Positions 12,314 to 24,977 are shown, counted from the first letter of the stretch. The stretch: 64,000 nucleotides of DNA from Parasponia andersonii (GCA_002914805.1 JXTB01000065.1:905002-969001), one strand, 5' to 3'. Notes: a model not told the origin generated them from the letters alone. Numbers and translations are program-made.

Positions 12314-12360
<47 letters not shown>

Positions 12361-15300
12361 ATATATATTCAAACTCAGATACGTTGTGGAAACTTTATGA
12401 TTATGTTAACCTGATTTTCAGTAAAATAGACTTTCTAATAGTCTATCAACTGTGCAGAGCATAATGAGTGTGATGGAGTTATAATTTAATTAAATGATTA
12501 TTTTTAAAAGTAGGTCATAATAAGTAAATATATTATAAAAATGGGTCATTTACTAAAAATCTTTTAAATATTTAAGCTGGTATGAAAGGAATAGTTGAAA
12601 GGTTAATCATTTTCAAGTCTTTTTTTTTTCGAGAAAAAAATATTTTTTGGATGATAAAAATATGAAATTGCAAGTTTGGGTATGCCCTAAATCACCTAGG
12701 TTGGTGTTGTGCTTTGAATTTAAACAAGAGATTTAGAATTTGGGTTGACACTTTTATCTAAAGACAAGTAGTTTTACATTAATTTTGTATCAGAGGAAAC
12801 CCAAGTCAAGCACTCTACCATTCTCTCTGTGTGATTTGGCCTATTGCCTATCTATATGACAATTAATGTCCACTTACCAATTTTTTCTTTTATTCCTATA
12901 TATAACAAAATGAGTAATTATTGTTCATCTGTCAATGGAATCAGAAATGGAGCGATTTTGAACTTGAGGATGTCACCTTGGAATTGCATGATGCAGCAAT
13001 TCATAAGAGATGGGACAGGCATAGTGAAAATATTGATGAAGAAACGGATGAGAAAGTCCTTTTGGCATTTAAAATTGATCATTTGGAGCCGTACGAACGA
13101 CCTTTTCTTTTGTCAAGGGATTTGGTCTTTGCACGACCTTCGGGTAGCCAGGTTGAACCATTTCAGGTAATTAATCCTTTTCAATTTCGCGAGTTTATTA
13201 CTTCCCTCTTCAACTTGTATATATTAGCATGCGAGATATGTAGTGATTCAAGCTCCAACCAAAAACTATCAAACACTCATTCCTATAGAACATAACAATA
13301 ATGACATGGAGTTTATACTGGTTCAATTGGACGCAGTCTACGACCGGTTGCTGATGCAGCTCATCAATCCACTACCAAAAAAAAAAAAAACAAGACTGTC
13401 GACCCGTTTCTCCTTACAATCCTCACAAGAGTTTTCCCGAGAAACGGACAGAGACGTTCTTAACCTTTTACTCGTACACAATACAGGAAACTATACTAGT
13501 AGATTAGTCATATTCAAATGACTCAGATATATATGCCTTTTTTGAGTCCAAGATCATATGTGCAGAAGTAACTAACTGTTTCTAACTAACAAAACTGACT
13601 TAAACGAAATAACTAACTTCATACAAGTGGACCAATCAAAACACTCTGATATACAATAACTATGTTGCTTATTCTCCACATAGGTAGATTCTGATTTTAC
13701 GAAACTTGTGTAGGTTTAGTCAAATATATTTGTCGTTCTGCTCTTTATATGACAATGGCCAATTTTATAAAGGATTAGGTATGTCTAATGATATATAATG
13801 CATATAGATAAATGCACGTCAAATCTTTTTACGGTCAAAATTCTCTCAAATATGACAAGATATTAAACAAATCTCATGGTTCAGCAGAAACATGCACTAC
13901 TGCTAGTTACGACAAGGCTATCATGCATATACATCTAAATAGAATAACGGTAAGTCAATGTAACTAATGCAACACAATGTACATTTGATTTGGTAGATCT
14001 CAAATTGTAGCCAAAAAATTCCATTTTCCTTAACCTCGTCTTTGATTCCACTCATTCTTTTTCGCTATATATATAGTCTTATGAAGAGTGGTACAACCCA
14101 AGAAAGAAAGCTAATATCATATCACTAACGTTTAAATTGTACATGGGGAGAGTACTGACGAATCTAAGAACATGTACAAGCCATATTTTATATTTTTTGG
14201 GTACAATACCAAAATGTAGTTTCAAGATTACACTTTTCATATTAGTTTCTATGTATTAATTCGCAAGTGCATATCCAACTTTTTTTTTTTCCAATTTTCT
14301 TATTATTTGGATTACAATTTTATTTTATCTAGCGCTTGGTGCTTGCTCAATCATTTAATAAAGCCAAGTTATGACTACCAATGACCTGCAAGAATCTGTA
14401 TAAGCTACTTAATTAATTATATGTCTGGATAAATATAGTACTAGTCAAATAGATTTACATAACAAGAGAATGTACTAATTTCATGTTGTCATACTTGAAT
14501 TATGCAGGGCTATCTCTATCGAGTGGTGAAGAGTAATCTTGTATTAGTTGAGTTTGAAGATGAGTTCCACTACCAACATTACCCAGCTCGCAGATACGAT
14601 ATTAGTTTCTCATTTAACCGGGTCTGTTTGAAAAGATCCCACCAAGCTATTAACGATCTATCAGACTTTTCATTCCGAAATTTCGTCTTTCCCGACTCTG
14701 TGTTCACATCCCAGAAGGGAAGTCCCCACAAGCCAGCTACGAACATGTCAAACTATCATACTCATCTCGATCATGACATGGCAACTGCCGTCCATCAGAT
14801 TCTAAGCATCCAGCCGGGCTCGCCGCCTTACCTTCTCTCCGGCCCCAGATGTGTCTCAGAAGCAAAATCTTGCTCTTACGTAGCGAAACCATCGATAACC
14901 GGAGTTGTCATCGAAGAAGCAGTGATCCAAATATACGAAGCCTTCCCGGATTCTAGAATCCTTATCTGCGCGCCTTACAACAGTGCTTGTGATGTTTTGA
15001 TGAGAGGTTTGATGGAAGTGCTTCCAGAATCCGACATGTTTCGAGCGAACGCCGCGTTTCGCGAGATAGAAGAGGTTCCGGATGACATACTTCCCTCGTG
15101 TTACTACATGGAGGAGAATCAGTGCTTCTCGTGTCCATCATACGAGGAACTCACTTGTGTTAGAGTGATCTTCTCTACTTTTATGAGTAGCTTTCGCATG
15201 CAAAATGAAGGGCTTCCGAAAGGCCATTTTAGCCACATTTTTATGGTGGATGCGTCGTTTGCCACCGAACCGGAATCCATGGTGCCTTTGGCCAACTTTG

Positions 15301-15434
15301 TAGATAGTGAAACGATTGTCGTTATTAGTGGTGAAACTGGGAAATCCCCACTCTTTGTCCGCTCTGACATTGCTAGAAGATACGGATTGAAGACTTCATA
15401 TTTCGAGAGATTGTATTGCGATTACTACTGCTAG
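10790..15434 (+). CDS. SDE3/MOV10-like pseudo-helicase with N-terminal hydrophobic anchor
   Basis: Three exons, 10790-11659, 12945-13166 and 14508-15434, join in phase 0 through GT..AG introns into 672 codons. ATG at 10790 has context CACGATGGG. Residues 3-15 (MFAVLAAAALAGG) look like a signal anchor; about 220 Ser/Pro/Lys-rich residues follow. Then come blocks typical of plant SDE3-like helicases: DYFAALLYAEEYY (end of exon 1), RPFLLSRDLVFARP (exon 2), and FSFNRVCLKRSHQAI, RILICAPYNSACDVL, GHFSHIFMVDA and SYFERLYCDYYC (exon 3). The P-loop site reads GPRCVSEAK (from residue 476), motif II is VDASF instead of DEAG (Asp612), and motif III is GETGKSP (residue 639). The frame stops there, so the second RecA domain is missing. 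Helicase activity is therefore unlikely; a scaffold or RNA-binding role is only a guess. A related broken copy lies at 30265-32812. Confidence 0.75.
11760..12125. repeat. Diverged direct repeat in intron 1
   Basis: About 11760-11905 and 11995-12125 are related: CATAAGCATCGTTTTGACAA against CATAAGTATCAATTTGGCCA, both followed by ATCATGTATATTTTTT / AGCATGTATATTTTTT, a purine run, AGTATTAATGATACAC / AGTATTAATAATACAC and TCATTATAATTATTGGAT / TCATTATAGTCATTGGAT. Confidence 0.7.
12165..12455. repeat. Tandem duplication with expanding AT repeat in intron 1
   Basis: Unit 1 (12165-12300) and unit 2 (12301-12455) are nearly identical, from AAAAAATAGGCAACCATA to CTATCAACTGTGC. They differ mainly by GAGACG against GATACG and by the length of the internal (TA)n tract, which is longer in unit 2. 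The duplication is recent. Confidence 0.9.
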
Positions 15435-16238
15435 CCATGGGGAAGCCTCAACCAAGTTTCATCACAGAGTTGATCAACTCAAATGAAGACACATTTATGT
15501 TGCACGCTTACCTGCAGGATGGATTGAAGGTTTCTTACTTTATTTAGTATATTCTAAGAGTGTATATATATGGCATTATGCGTGGGACCAGTTTATCACG
15601 AGCTAATTCTGGAAGGCTTTGTTTTGGAACTTAGATGGACTTTAGTAGGGAAAAATGTTGTGAAGGAAAAGTTGAAGGAAAAAGAGAAGAAAATATTTTT
15701 CTAAAATTCTATAAAATTTAGTTTTAAAAATTTTTTTTATTATAATATTTTCATTATAATCGAAACCTTCTAAATTTATTAAAAAAAATCTTCGTAAAAA
15801 AGCTTTTCTTCGATCTTTGATAAAATTCAAATAAAAGAAAATAAAATTTTTAAAAATTTACTTTTTTTTTTCTCCCTAAAATTCAAATCCAAATAAAGCC
15901 TAAAGCCTAAATGATACATAAAAATAATAACTGGGATCCTCTCTCCAATTAAAAGATCTGTCCCGTTTCCCGTCCAACCTATAAGAGGTGGCCACGTCTT
16001 TTGAATGAGTTTCTATCCTTAAAATGGGGTCAATTAGTAGTTTCAGGTCAACTTCTTCCTTTAAATTATTTCCTATCTTTTGTTTTTTGAAGAACACTAA
16101 AGGGAATTACCCTAATTTAGATTAATGTTCTTAATATAAAAATTAAAAAGACGTTAATTAATTGGATTGAAATATATATATATATAAATATAAATATTTC
16201 TATCAAAAGTATTTATCTTTACGAAAGCTAGAATCTTG

Positions 16239-16314
16239 ACTTATAATATTATATAAACAATAGAGAGAGAATTTATACTTATAATATTATATAAACAATA
16301 GAGAGAGAATTTAT
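16239..16314. repeat. Exact 38-bp tandem duplication
   Basis: Two identical units of ACTTATAATATTATATAAAC plus AATAGAGAGAGAATTTAT, at 16239-16276 and 16277-16314. Confidence 0.95.
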
Positions 16315-17979
16315 AGAAGTACTAAATTTCCCACGAAATTCTTTATATTGTCTTCAAGGAAACAATCTTCCTTTGGACTTTACTGTTTGGACTAGAAGAC
16401 TCCGATCTCACTGTGTTTGTTTTTTTAAAGAAAAGTATCTACAATATATACAATATCGATCTCATAGTTAATCATGATAAAATTTTTATAATTAATTATT
16501 AACTAAAATATTAAGTCACGAAATAATTTTATACGTATTTATATGCATATATATATATATATATAGTCAATCAAGAAATTGCAATGGTTAAAATCATAAA
16601 AGACAAAAAAAAAAAAAAAAAAAGACCACTGCGCCTCGAGTCAATGTCAATTCTTTATTAAAAATTTGTTAAATATTATCAAAAAGCTTGTGCACATTAT
16701 GACCACGTGTCACAACACTACAAGGTCATATGTTGATATTGTATTGGAGCTCATCCTCCTATTTAGGCATCAAATTTATATTCCTAATCTTACAAGATGA
16801 AACCTATCAACTATAAACGTCAATCACACAAGCTCTTAAGCTCATTCTTACTCATTCCACCGTTGGAATATATGCCAATATGTACAGGTTGTTTCTTGTA
16901 ATCATGATTCAAACACATCAATAGAAACTTATTCTACTGATTTTTATCTCTCTCCTTAAATTTATCCATGTCAACTAAGTAATTAATTACTTTTCCCAAC
17001 ATTATTTTACGAGCCCAAATTCTTTTCTCTCCACTGTCAAGTCATAAAGAACGCACATCAATACAACTTCAATCCAGGAGCCCATCTTATTTCATGTCCT
17101 TAGAAATATCCACTCAGCCGTAGCTATATACATCCTTACATGCATGCATTATGAATATATATATATATATACACTACTATGGGTACGTGCTCATCCCCGT
17201 TGTCAAAATAATAAACTAAGTTTTTGATAAAATTGTTTTTAAACAATAATATATTTTGAATTTTCTTCAAATAATGCAAAATTAAACTGATGCTGCTACA
17301 TATCATGATATATGATGTAAATTGAAACCAACATTATTTGTAAACATTTGTATCACTGGATATATACATTTGCATTTAATAATATGTATCCATATAGAAT
17401 AGCCGACCAACAATTCTCTAAATCAGTAAGCAAGAAGAACTCGTATAAGACATTTCTAAAAATTAAAGACAAGTGTAATATAAGCTTAATAATAGCTATA
17501 ACTATATTGCCATATTGATCTTTTAAAGAAATAATAAAGTAAAAGAAGCATACAAAGGTAAATAAAAGAAAACTAAGTCCTTATCAACAATTAAATTGAA
17601 AAAATAAATAAGAAAAAAATAAGCAAGAAGGTGGAGGACACGCTTGATCATCTAGGCACATCATGTTTCTATTGTTGTTATAGATTATAGATATCTATAC
17701 TAGTATTAATAGTGTGTGCCTAGGGTACGTATTGTTAATCAATTAAATAATAGTGTGATAAATATGAGATAAATACGAGTAATAATAATAATTTGGAGTC
17801 AAAATAAAATTGTATATTGTAACTTTTCTTTTCTCAAAATAATTAATTATGGTAGCTAAAACAAAACTCATAAAGCACTTCTAGCCCATTTCTATGAGAA
17901 AATAACATAGAGAGGACTAATTTAGTTTGGGCAAAATTGAATTTTTATGCATTTTTTTAAAAATAATTTTAGGAGTATT

Positions 17980-18087
17980 AAGAACTTCTTGATCATAGGT
18001 CAAGAGTTTCTTGACCACAAAAAACTCATTATTTAGAACTTTTTCATAGTTAAGAAGTTTTTAACCATAGGTCAAGATGTTCTTGAC
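17980..18087. repeat. Two 36-bp repeats, each ending in a 7-bp hairpin
   Basis: 17980-18015 and 18052-18087 are related. Each ends with an inverted repeat: GTCAAGAgttTCTTGAC in the first and GTCAAGAtgtTCTTGAC in the second. Confidence 0.8.
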
Positions 18088-18134
18088 ATTTAATAATATC
18101 ATTTTTAGAAAAATGTACAAAAAAAAAAGTCATT

Positions 18135-18256
18135 TTGGCCAAAATTAATTGTACTCATGTTCTTTTCTCCATTTCTATAGCATCTGGACTTAGCCTTGGC
18201 CAAAATTAATTGTACTCATGTCCTTTTCTCCATTTCTATAGCATCTGGACTTAGCC
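18135..18256. repeat. Near-exact 61-bp tandem duplication
   Basis: Units 18135-18195 and 18196-18256 run from TTGGCCAAAATTAATTG to CATCTGGACTTAGCC and differ at a single T/C. Confidence 0.95.
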
Positions 18257-18630
18257 CAAAACAGATAAATTTTCGTAAAGATGTGCTTTAACATGCTTTA
18301 ACATACTTTTAAAACACCGTACAAAAAAAAAAGTAGCGGAATAATACACACTTCCCAATATGTATTGCTTTTTCTATACATGACTATAGATATATATATG
18401 TATATATGTATATATATATATTATTATGCAAGTTTCGGGATATATTTATTACTCCTTGAATTGATTACCATTTTTTCACGTTCCATTTTTTATTCACATT
18501 CCATTATTTTTGTTGTTTTCAGTAACTAACGTTCCATTATTTTTTCACATTCCATTATTTTTGTTGTTTTCAGTAACTAACATAACTATTAACCATACTA
18601 TTATCTGTGATCCATAATGTGTGTTGGACT

Positions 18631-20869
18631 CACTATTACAGAAACCATTTTTCATGTCGTTTATAAAGTAACGTGATAGAAATACCACGTCGCTCCATAA
18701 ACGACATAAAAACGGATGACGTGGTAGGTCCCCATAATACCACATCGTTTGTTAGGTGACATGGAATAAAAATATACCACGTTGTTTGTATAGAAAGCGA
18801 TACGGTAGCTCTTAACAACTGACACCACGTCACTCCCTAGAAAAACGACATGGTAAATGGCATACCAAATCACTCTTTTAGGGAGTAACGTGGTATGTGG
18901 CATAATTTGAGGCTATTTTCGTGCCCTACCACGTTACTCTCTATAGAAATGACATGGAATCCCCTACAACGGGCATTAAACCCCCTAGATTCATTACAAA
19001 CCAGTCAAAATTGGCCAGGCTCAAAATAACCTGTAATCAACAACCAGCAATCCAACGTATAAATTCCAATAATCCAATATATAAATTATATTTTTCATAT
19101 AACTAAGTTCTACATAAAACACCTAAACTAATCAAAATCATAATTCTAATTACCTAATTAGACTACCAAAGATACAAAATTAACATAAATAGGTTTATAG
19201 TATTAGTAACCTATCACGATACATACTCCATAAGCTCATCGGCCTATTCTTTTCAGACTTCGTTAATCTCCTTCATAGTGTATATGCCTTTATTATGATA
19301 CTGCAAATTTAAATATACATAAGTTATATTCGAATCATGTATTGATAAATTAGTATACTTATACAATAAAGATAAGTGTTAAGTTAGAAAATTGTACCAA
19401 AATAGTAATGTACTAATATAAGTTAGCATCCATGACCATTTCTTTCGTCATGTGCATCACGTAGAAATCACACTCTACGTTATTTAGTCAGTGTGGTTAC
19501 TATAATTCTAATCGAATTTTCAATTAATATTTGTGAGCAAAAATAAATCTATCTAATCCAATAATATAAATTAGTAAAATTTAAACTGTACCTTAACTGA
19601 CTCTCAATCGAGACCATTTTTTACTGCATCTTTCAATTGATATGTTAAATAACCGAAAGACTCTATAAAATAAAAGCATGTTAAAATATGTCAACCATGC
19701 ATAAAATATTGTATTAAACATTATTATTAATTTTGGATAATTTTGATTATACTTACAGTTTGATGAGAGTTCTTGTATCTTTTCGAGGAGGAAGTTCGAG
19801 TGGATCCAAAAAATATATCACTTCATAAACCGCATTGATCACTAGTAATATCTAATGTCTCCTATAAAATAATATAATCAAATACACGTACATAGTACAT
19901 ATATCCCAATAACTACCAAAAATATTAAAGAGAAGAGAATTACCCCATGTTATATAGTGCTACTAACAACGTGCTATTCATTCTCAAAGTTAAATGATTC
20001 GTGATTGCTCTTATACGATTCTCATCGTTGTCATCTCTAATAGTTGATATAAGAAAATGTTCAATGAAAGTTATGATAAGCACATACTCATATTCTATAA
20101 ACTTGTTATATAATATCCTATAAAAACATACAATATATTTAATACAAACCATTAAGATATGAAACAAAATAAGAGTAAAGATATGAAAACTAACTTGATG
20201 TAAAATGTGATGAACAGAGAATCCATCTCGATGAAGTTAGTTACATGCGATATATCCTCCTTAACCAAATATGAGAATTACCCAGGAATTCCACATATCT
20301 CATTGTCAAAAGTGACATGAATTGAGAAGTCATCAACTTTCTTCATCACATATTTGTACAAACTCCTCAAGATTCCTGGAACATTAGAAGGAACATCAAT
20401 CTTGGATCGTGAATAGGACCTGGCTGGTCTTGTGCTAGACAAGAATGAATGTCAGGACTTTTCCTATTTGGTTGAGTAATATACGACTCTGATTCATTTT
20501 GTGGCTGTTCTTTTTCCCTTTCTCCTTTCGTAATAGTAACTGAGATCAAAATATTCACTTAAATAAAATAAAAGAAAAATTGTTTAATTGTCAAAGTAAT
20601 GAGTGTGTTAGACTTTATATCTCAAATTTGCCTACAATGAGTACCAACTCTTTAGGCCATGCGACAATTTATCATTTAAACTAACTAAAAAATAAATTTA
20701 AAAATTTGAAAAAATAGAAAAAAAAAACTCTATAAAAATACCTAAATTGCTCAAAATAGTATGTTTGAACTAAAAATTGAAGGATAATCCACAATACCGA
20801 TCAAGAACGAATCTAATACACATGAAAAATAAAAAAAAAATTACATAATAGTCAGATTTCGCAGTAGTG
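18631..20869 (-). mobile_element. Small CACTA (En/Spm) element
   Basis: The left end starts CACTATTACAGAAACC. The right end, reverse-complemented, is CACTACTGCGAAATC, giving about 12 matching bases with a one-base gap. The left 330 bp carry many copies of a subterminal motif around ACCACGT / ACGTGGTA / ACGACATGGTA in both orientations (18675-18955), as in CACTA elements. Inside are exons of a Ulp1-like protease on the minus strand. The flanking trinucleotides ACT and AGC do not match, so the borders are supported by the ends only. Confidence 0.7.
19230..20440 (-). pseudogene. CACTA-borne Ulp1-like (C48) cysteine protease, broken
   Basis: On the minus strand, a frame near 20390-20215 reads DVPSNVPGILRSLYKYVMKK and, further on, KEDISHVTNFIEM with one stop. 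The next pieces follow in order: LVALYNMG near 19945, AVYEVIYFLDPLELPPRK near 19830-19770, NVECDFYVMHMTKEMVMDA near 19490-19430, then YTMKEINEV and KEWADELMEY near 19300-19240. This is the exon order of Ulp1-type proteases carried by plant CACTA elements; the Cys of ECDFYVM is at the usual catalytic place. Stops within exons show decay. The transposase gene is absent, so the element depended on another copy for movement. Confidence 0.75.
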
Positions 20870-21889
20870 AGCTTAGAAAATTAAAAATATTTCTAGAAAA
20901 AAATAAAGCTATAAACACTTACAAATCTGAGGAAAAAAAATCCTATAGAGGTGTTGAACTCCTCTTGGATTATTTATTATTCATTCGTGGATTTAATACT
21001 TACATATATTTAATTTGTTCATTTGTGAGTATATTTCTCTGTATATTATTTCTCATGATTCCCTTCAAACCCCCAGTAGTTCTAAAGTGATGATATAAAA
21101 TGGTAAATATTTTCCTATCCATATGAGTGCTCTCTATACATGCTAGGTTACTAGAATGCATCATTCTATGATAATTTAATTGCCGTATATAATGCCTATG
21201 AAAAGAACTATCAATAATTATTTTTCTATTTAATTCTCGCCTACTAATGATTACATATATTAGGAGAATTAACCAAAAAAAAAGTCATTTTATTTAACAT
21301 CTCTATATATTGAATGATAATTGCGACAATTTTTTTCTTTGCAACCAAAGGCAAACAGGTCATATCTACATATATAGATAAAATTACAATTCATATAAAA
21401 ATGTTCATTTTCATTACTGAATTAGAATAATCCACATTATTAGTTCAATTTATAAAATATTAATAGGCACTTATCAGCTGAAATGATTGTTCTTATGTTG
21501 TTATTATTATATCCTTTCGTTTCCAACTATCTCTATGAGTAAATATGCTTTCCAACTAGTAAGACAAATGAATAAACAATATGAATGATAAGAATAAAAC
21601 TTATACAATTTATAGCCAATAATAATTGTAATATAGAAAAAGTAAAATAATAATAAAGATAAATAGATCATATCTTAAATTGTCCATTAATGGCCTACCA
21701 TTATATCTATGTACTATAGATTAACAAAACCAAGAGACTTTTTACAAAAAGTATTATTTGATGTTCATACTTATTCAAAGTAATCATTCACCAACAATAA
21801 AATCCAGGCAATCAAGGCAATATTATAGAACCATAGCATGATAGCTATATTTTTACCTATAATATATCATAATGTTAAGAATAGAATTA
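20870..21889. other. AT-rich stretch without a gene
   Basis: I see nothing that supports a gene. The left end of the PIF/Harbinger element next door should fall here but I cannot locate a terminal repeat. Confidence 0.45.
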
Positions 21890-22830
21890 TGAGATGTCAA
21901 TTTCACATTCAGGGGAAATAATTAGTAGACAATTCAATATTGTCTTATATGATTTGTTACGTCTCCATCAACTATTGCTAAAAGGGTCTGACCTTGTTCT
22001 CACAAATTCTATCGATGAAAAGTGGAAATGGTTTAAAAATTACTTGGGAGCATTAGATGGTATATACATTAAGGTTAGTGTGTCTGTATTAGATAGGGCC
22101 TAGATATTGGACCAAAAAGAACAGGATTTCTACTAATATATTAGGAATGGTCTCATAAGATATGCAGTTTATCTATGAATTACCTGGATAGGTGGGATCA
22201 GCTGTTGACTCTAGAGTCTTACAGGATGCTATATCTAGGAGAAGTGACTTAAAAGTTCCACAAGGTAACTTCTATTTTCTTTTTTATATAGTATCATGTA
22301 ATTATTATATTAGTTTATTTTTAAATCTGGTTCAATAATTTGTAAGATATTACTATTGATATGATGTTGGATATCCCAATGGTGAAGGATTTTTAGCACC
22401 ATATAGAAGATAATGCTACTATTTGAATAATTGAGAACTCTCACCTAATACTCCTATAGATTGCTTGTGAATTCTGCTCAAAATAAAATAAAAAAAGCTT
22501 TTAGATTGCTGAAAGGGCGGTGGTCGATTCTTAGGAGTTGATCATTCTATCCTATCAAAATTCAATATCAAATTATTTTAGCGTGTTGCTTTCTTCATAA
22601 CTTAATTAGAAGAGAAATATATGTGGATCCTTTGGAATGAGTACTAAGAAATAGTATTGATCATGAAAGTGGTGATGATAATGATAATGAAGAAGATGAA
22701 GTCACAAGCAATGATCACTATATATATATATATATATATATCAAAACATCAAATGCTTGGATTACTTGGAGGGACAACTTGGCTACAAAAATGTTTGAGC
22801 AATAACATGGGAGCCGAAATGCATAGATTA
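21890..22830 (+). pseudogene. PIF/Harbinger transposase (DDE_Tnp_4), degenerate
   Basis: Translations in order: HSGEIISRQFNIVLYDLLRL and KWKWFKNYLGALDGIYIKV (first catalytic Asp in ALDG), then after frame changes DVGYPNGEGFLAPY (second Asp), AQNKIKKAFRLLKGRWSILR, YPIKIQ, ACCFLHNLIRREIYVDPLE and finally AWITWRDNLATKMFEQ. That is the complete domain order of plant Harbinger transposases. The motif normally read VIERxFGLLKGRW has IKKAFRLLKGRW, so the catalytic Glu is Lys. Several stops and frameshifts confirm a dead copy. The partner ORF follows on the same strand. Confidence 0.85.
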
Positions 22831-23079
22831 TAACTCTATAAAGTTACATATTATGTTTGATTGTGTTTGAGTATATTTGAATATTTCCAGTAAAACTTCA
22901 TGTTTTTTGTTTTGAATATTTCTATAGAGTTATATTACAATGATAGTTTACATATTTGAACATTTTTTACTACAATTTAAGTTGAGATTATGTTTTTGTT
23001 TATATGTTTTAATATTTTTAGTAAATTCTTTATGCAAGATATCTACCTTGAACAGAATTGATGCTTCAGACCTGCCAAC

Positions 23080-24000
23080 ATCAATTCTATAAAAAAAAAA
23101 TATCAATAGACAACAGTTGAGGATTCAAAGTTGGTGGAGAATTAGTAGACTTGGCAAATAGTGAAAAGTAGAAAACAGATAATGAGATTTTTAAACCTGG
23201 TTACTTATAATAATTAGAGAGAATGATGAATGAGAGGATTCTGCATTATGGATTTAGAGCACAACCACACCTTAATTCTCGTATCAAGATACTAAAAAAG
23301 CAATACTATATTATTTCTAAAATGTTGGGACTTTTTGCTAGTGGATTTGGATAGAACGAGGAACTCAAGTGTGTTGTAGATAAGAAAATCGTGTTTGATA
23401 AATAGGTTAAAATTAGTGTCTTCATAATGTTTATTTAATGTATCACTTGTTATTATACTTAATGAATTTACATTATGTTTCAACTTGTTCCTATATTTTA
23501 TGTTTATTATGTATTATCTATCTCTATTACAGAGTTATCCATATGCAAAGGGCTTGAGAAACAAGGCATTTTCTCATTATGATGAGCTTGGAATACTATT
23601 TAGGAAGAATTATGCTAATAGACAAGGTATAATGAGATTTTCTAAAATAGTTGATGAGACTAACAAAGAGATCGAGAATGATGAGCCAAATGTTGAGTTT
23701 GACATAGTAAATGAGCTTGTTGAACATGCATCAAATAGTTATTCAAGCACCCCAATCGATTCAACATAATCAAGGAAAAAGAGTAGGAAAAAAGTTAGAA
23801 ATGAAGATCCATTGGTTGATGTATTAACTAAAACAATGAAAGAATTTGGTAATATGCATACCATTGTTGGTGAGAATATTAGAAGAATTACTAACTGCTT
23901 TCAACACGAGGAAGATGGTGCTAATAGAAGGATGAAACTATTTGATGAACTCAAAAAAATTGATGGGCTAACAAATACATAACGAGTCAAAGTTAGACAA
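23080..24000 (+). pseudogene. PIF/Harbinger ORF1: Myb/SANT-like DNA-binding partner, degenerate
   Basis: The first part (about 23100-23410) reads TTVEDSKLVENLVDLANS, FKPGYL, LERMMNERI, RAQPHLNSRIKILKKQY and ASGFG with a few stops. After an intron, 23530-23769 reads SYPYAKGLRNKAFSHYDELG and continues in acidic sequence; behind a stop it goes on to KEFGNMHTIVGENIRRITN and RMKLFDELKKIDGL (to about 23980). This matches the L10-interacting MYB/SANT-like ORF1 that plant Harbinger elements encode next to the transposase. Its position and strand fit one element with the transposase at 21890-22830. Confidence 0.8.
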
Positions 24001-24210
24001 CTTTTTGTCCAAAATTAAGCTAACATAAACTACATCTTCACACTTGATGATGAATTCAAACTTGACTTTCTACTACAGCTATTATTGCAATGATTTAGCC
24101 GAGTAATTTTATGATATTTTGAGAAACTTAGATTATATCGACTTGATGAAGAATTATATTTTCATGATAGTTGCATAAGATCTTGTCTAGAAACTTGGAT
24201 GATCACTTTA

Positions 24211-24288
24211 GGAAATTTTACATCCTTCTTGTATTAGGATGAAACTTTTGGAAATTTTATATCCTTTTTGTATTGGGATGAAACTTTT
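24211..24288. repeat. 39-bp tandem duplication
   Basis: Units 24211-24249 and 24250-24288, GGAAATTTTACATCCTTCTT and GGAAATTTTATATCCTTTTT, then GTATTRGGATGAAACTTTT. It lies in the 3' region of the Harbinger ORF1 remnant. Confidence 0.9.
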
Positions 24289-24977
24289 GGAAATAGTTCC
24301 AAAAGTCATAATATGGAACCTTGATGAAAACTATGCACCTTGTAAATTCTTCTTTTAGTAAGAAGTTGTCGACATCTTTTTGGAAATAGTACTATTATGT
24401 CATGGTTTGGAACTTTGATAAAACCTTTAGAAAAATTTGTTTTTCTTCCTTTATTCCTCCAAATTGTTGCAGCTCTCAATTTTTTCTTTTTTTCGACAGG
24501 GAGGGGGGAGGGAAGGTTCCTAGCTATCAAATCTATCTATAGTATTTACTCAAAAGAAATTGATTAGAACTTAACTATTTGCAAGTTGATTATTAAAACT
24601 ATAATAATATTTTTATTCAAATATTTACCTAAACAATTGATTATTTTTTCTCAAAATGTCCAAAATATTTATAAAAATTATATCATAATATAATTTGGTT
24701 GAAATTATTTTCTTTTAAAAGAAGAATTTGGTTGAAGTTTTATTACTTAAAACTTGAACATGAAAAATAATTATAGAAATATTGGACTTAAATTTCTATA
24801 TTTCCATGCATACCAAACATAGTAATCTAATATCCCTATGAATTATATAAAAGATTCTTATGTGTATCTAAATACTGTAATATAGGTTTCCGTGCAATCA
24901 TATCCCTTTCTTTATCTCGACATCAATATGAATTTTATTCCTAATAAGTCAAACTCCCATGTCAAATGCTTTCCTTA

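Larger units (their letters stand above)
15435..18630. other. Gene-free region downstream of the SDE3-like gene
   Basis: Directly after the stop, a second frame (about 15437-15530) reads GKPQPSFITELINSNEDTF and continues to LQDGLK before a GTTTCT; it looks like coding sequence and may be the lost continuation of the helicase. The rest is AT-rich, with short tandem repeats listed separately and TA runs near 16548-16565, 17157-17170 and 18390-18421. I see no other gene. Confidence 0.5.

Noticed and set aside
24497..24515. G-rich run as a G-quadruplex
   Set aside because: The central six-G run leaves no loop between two G3 tracts, so a standard four-tract quadruplex is doubtful.
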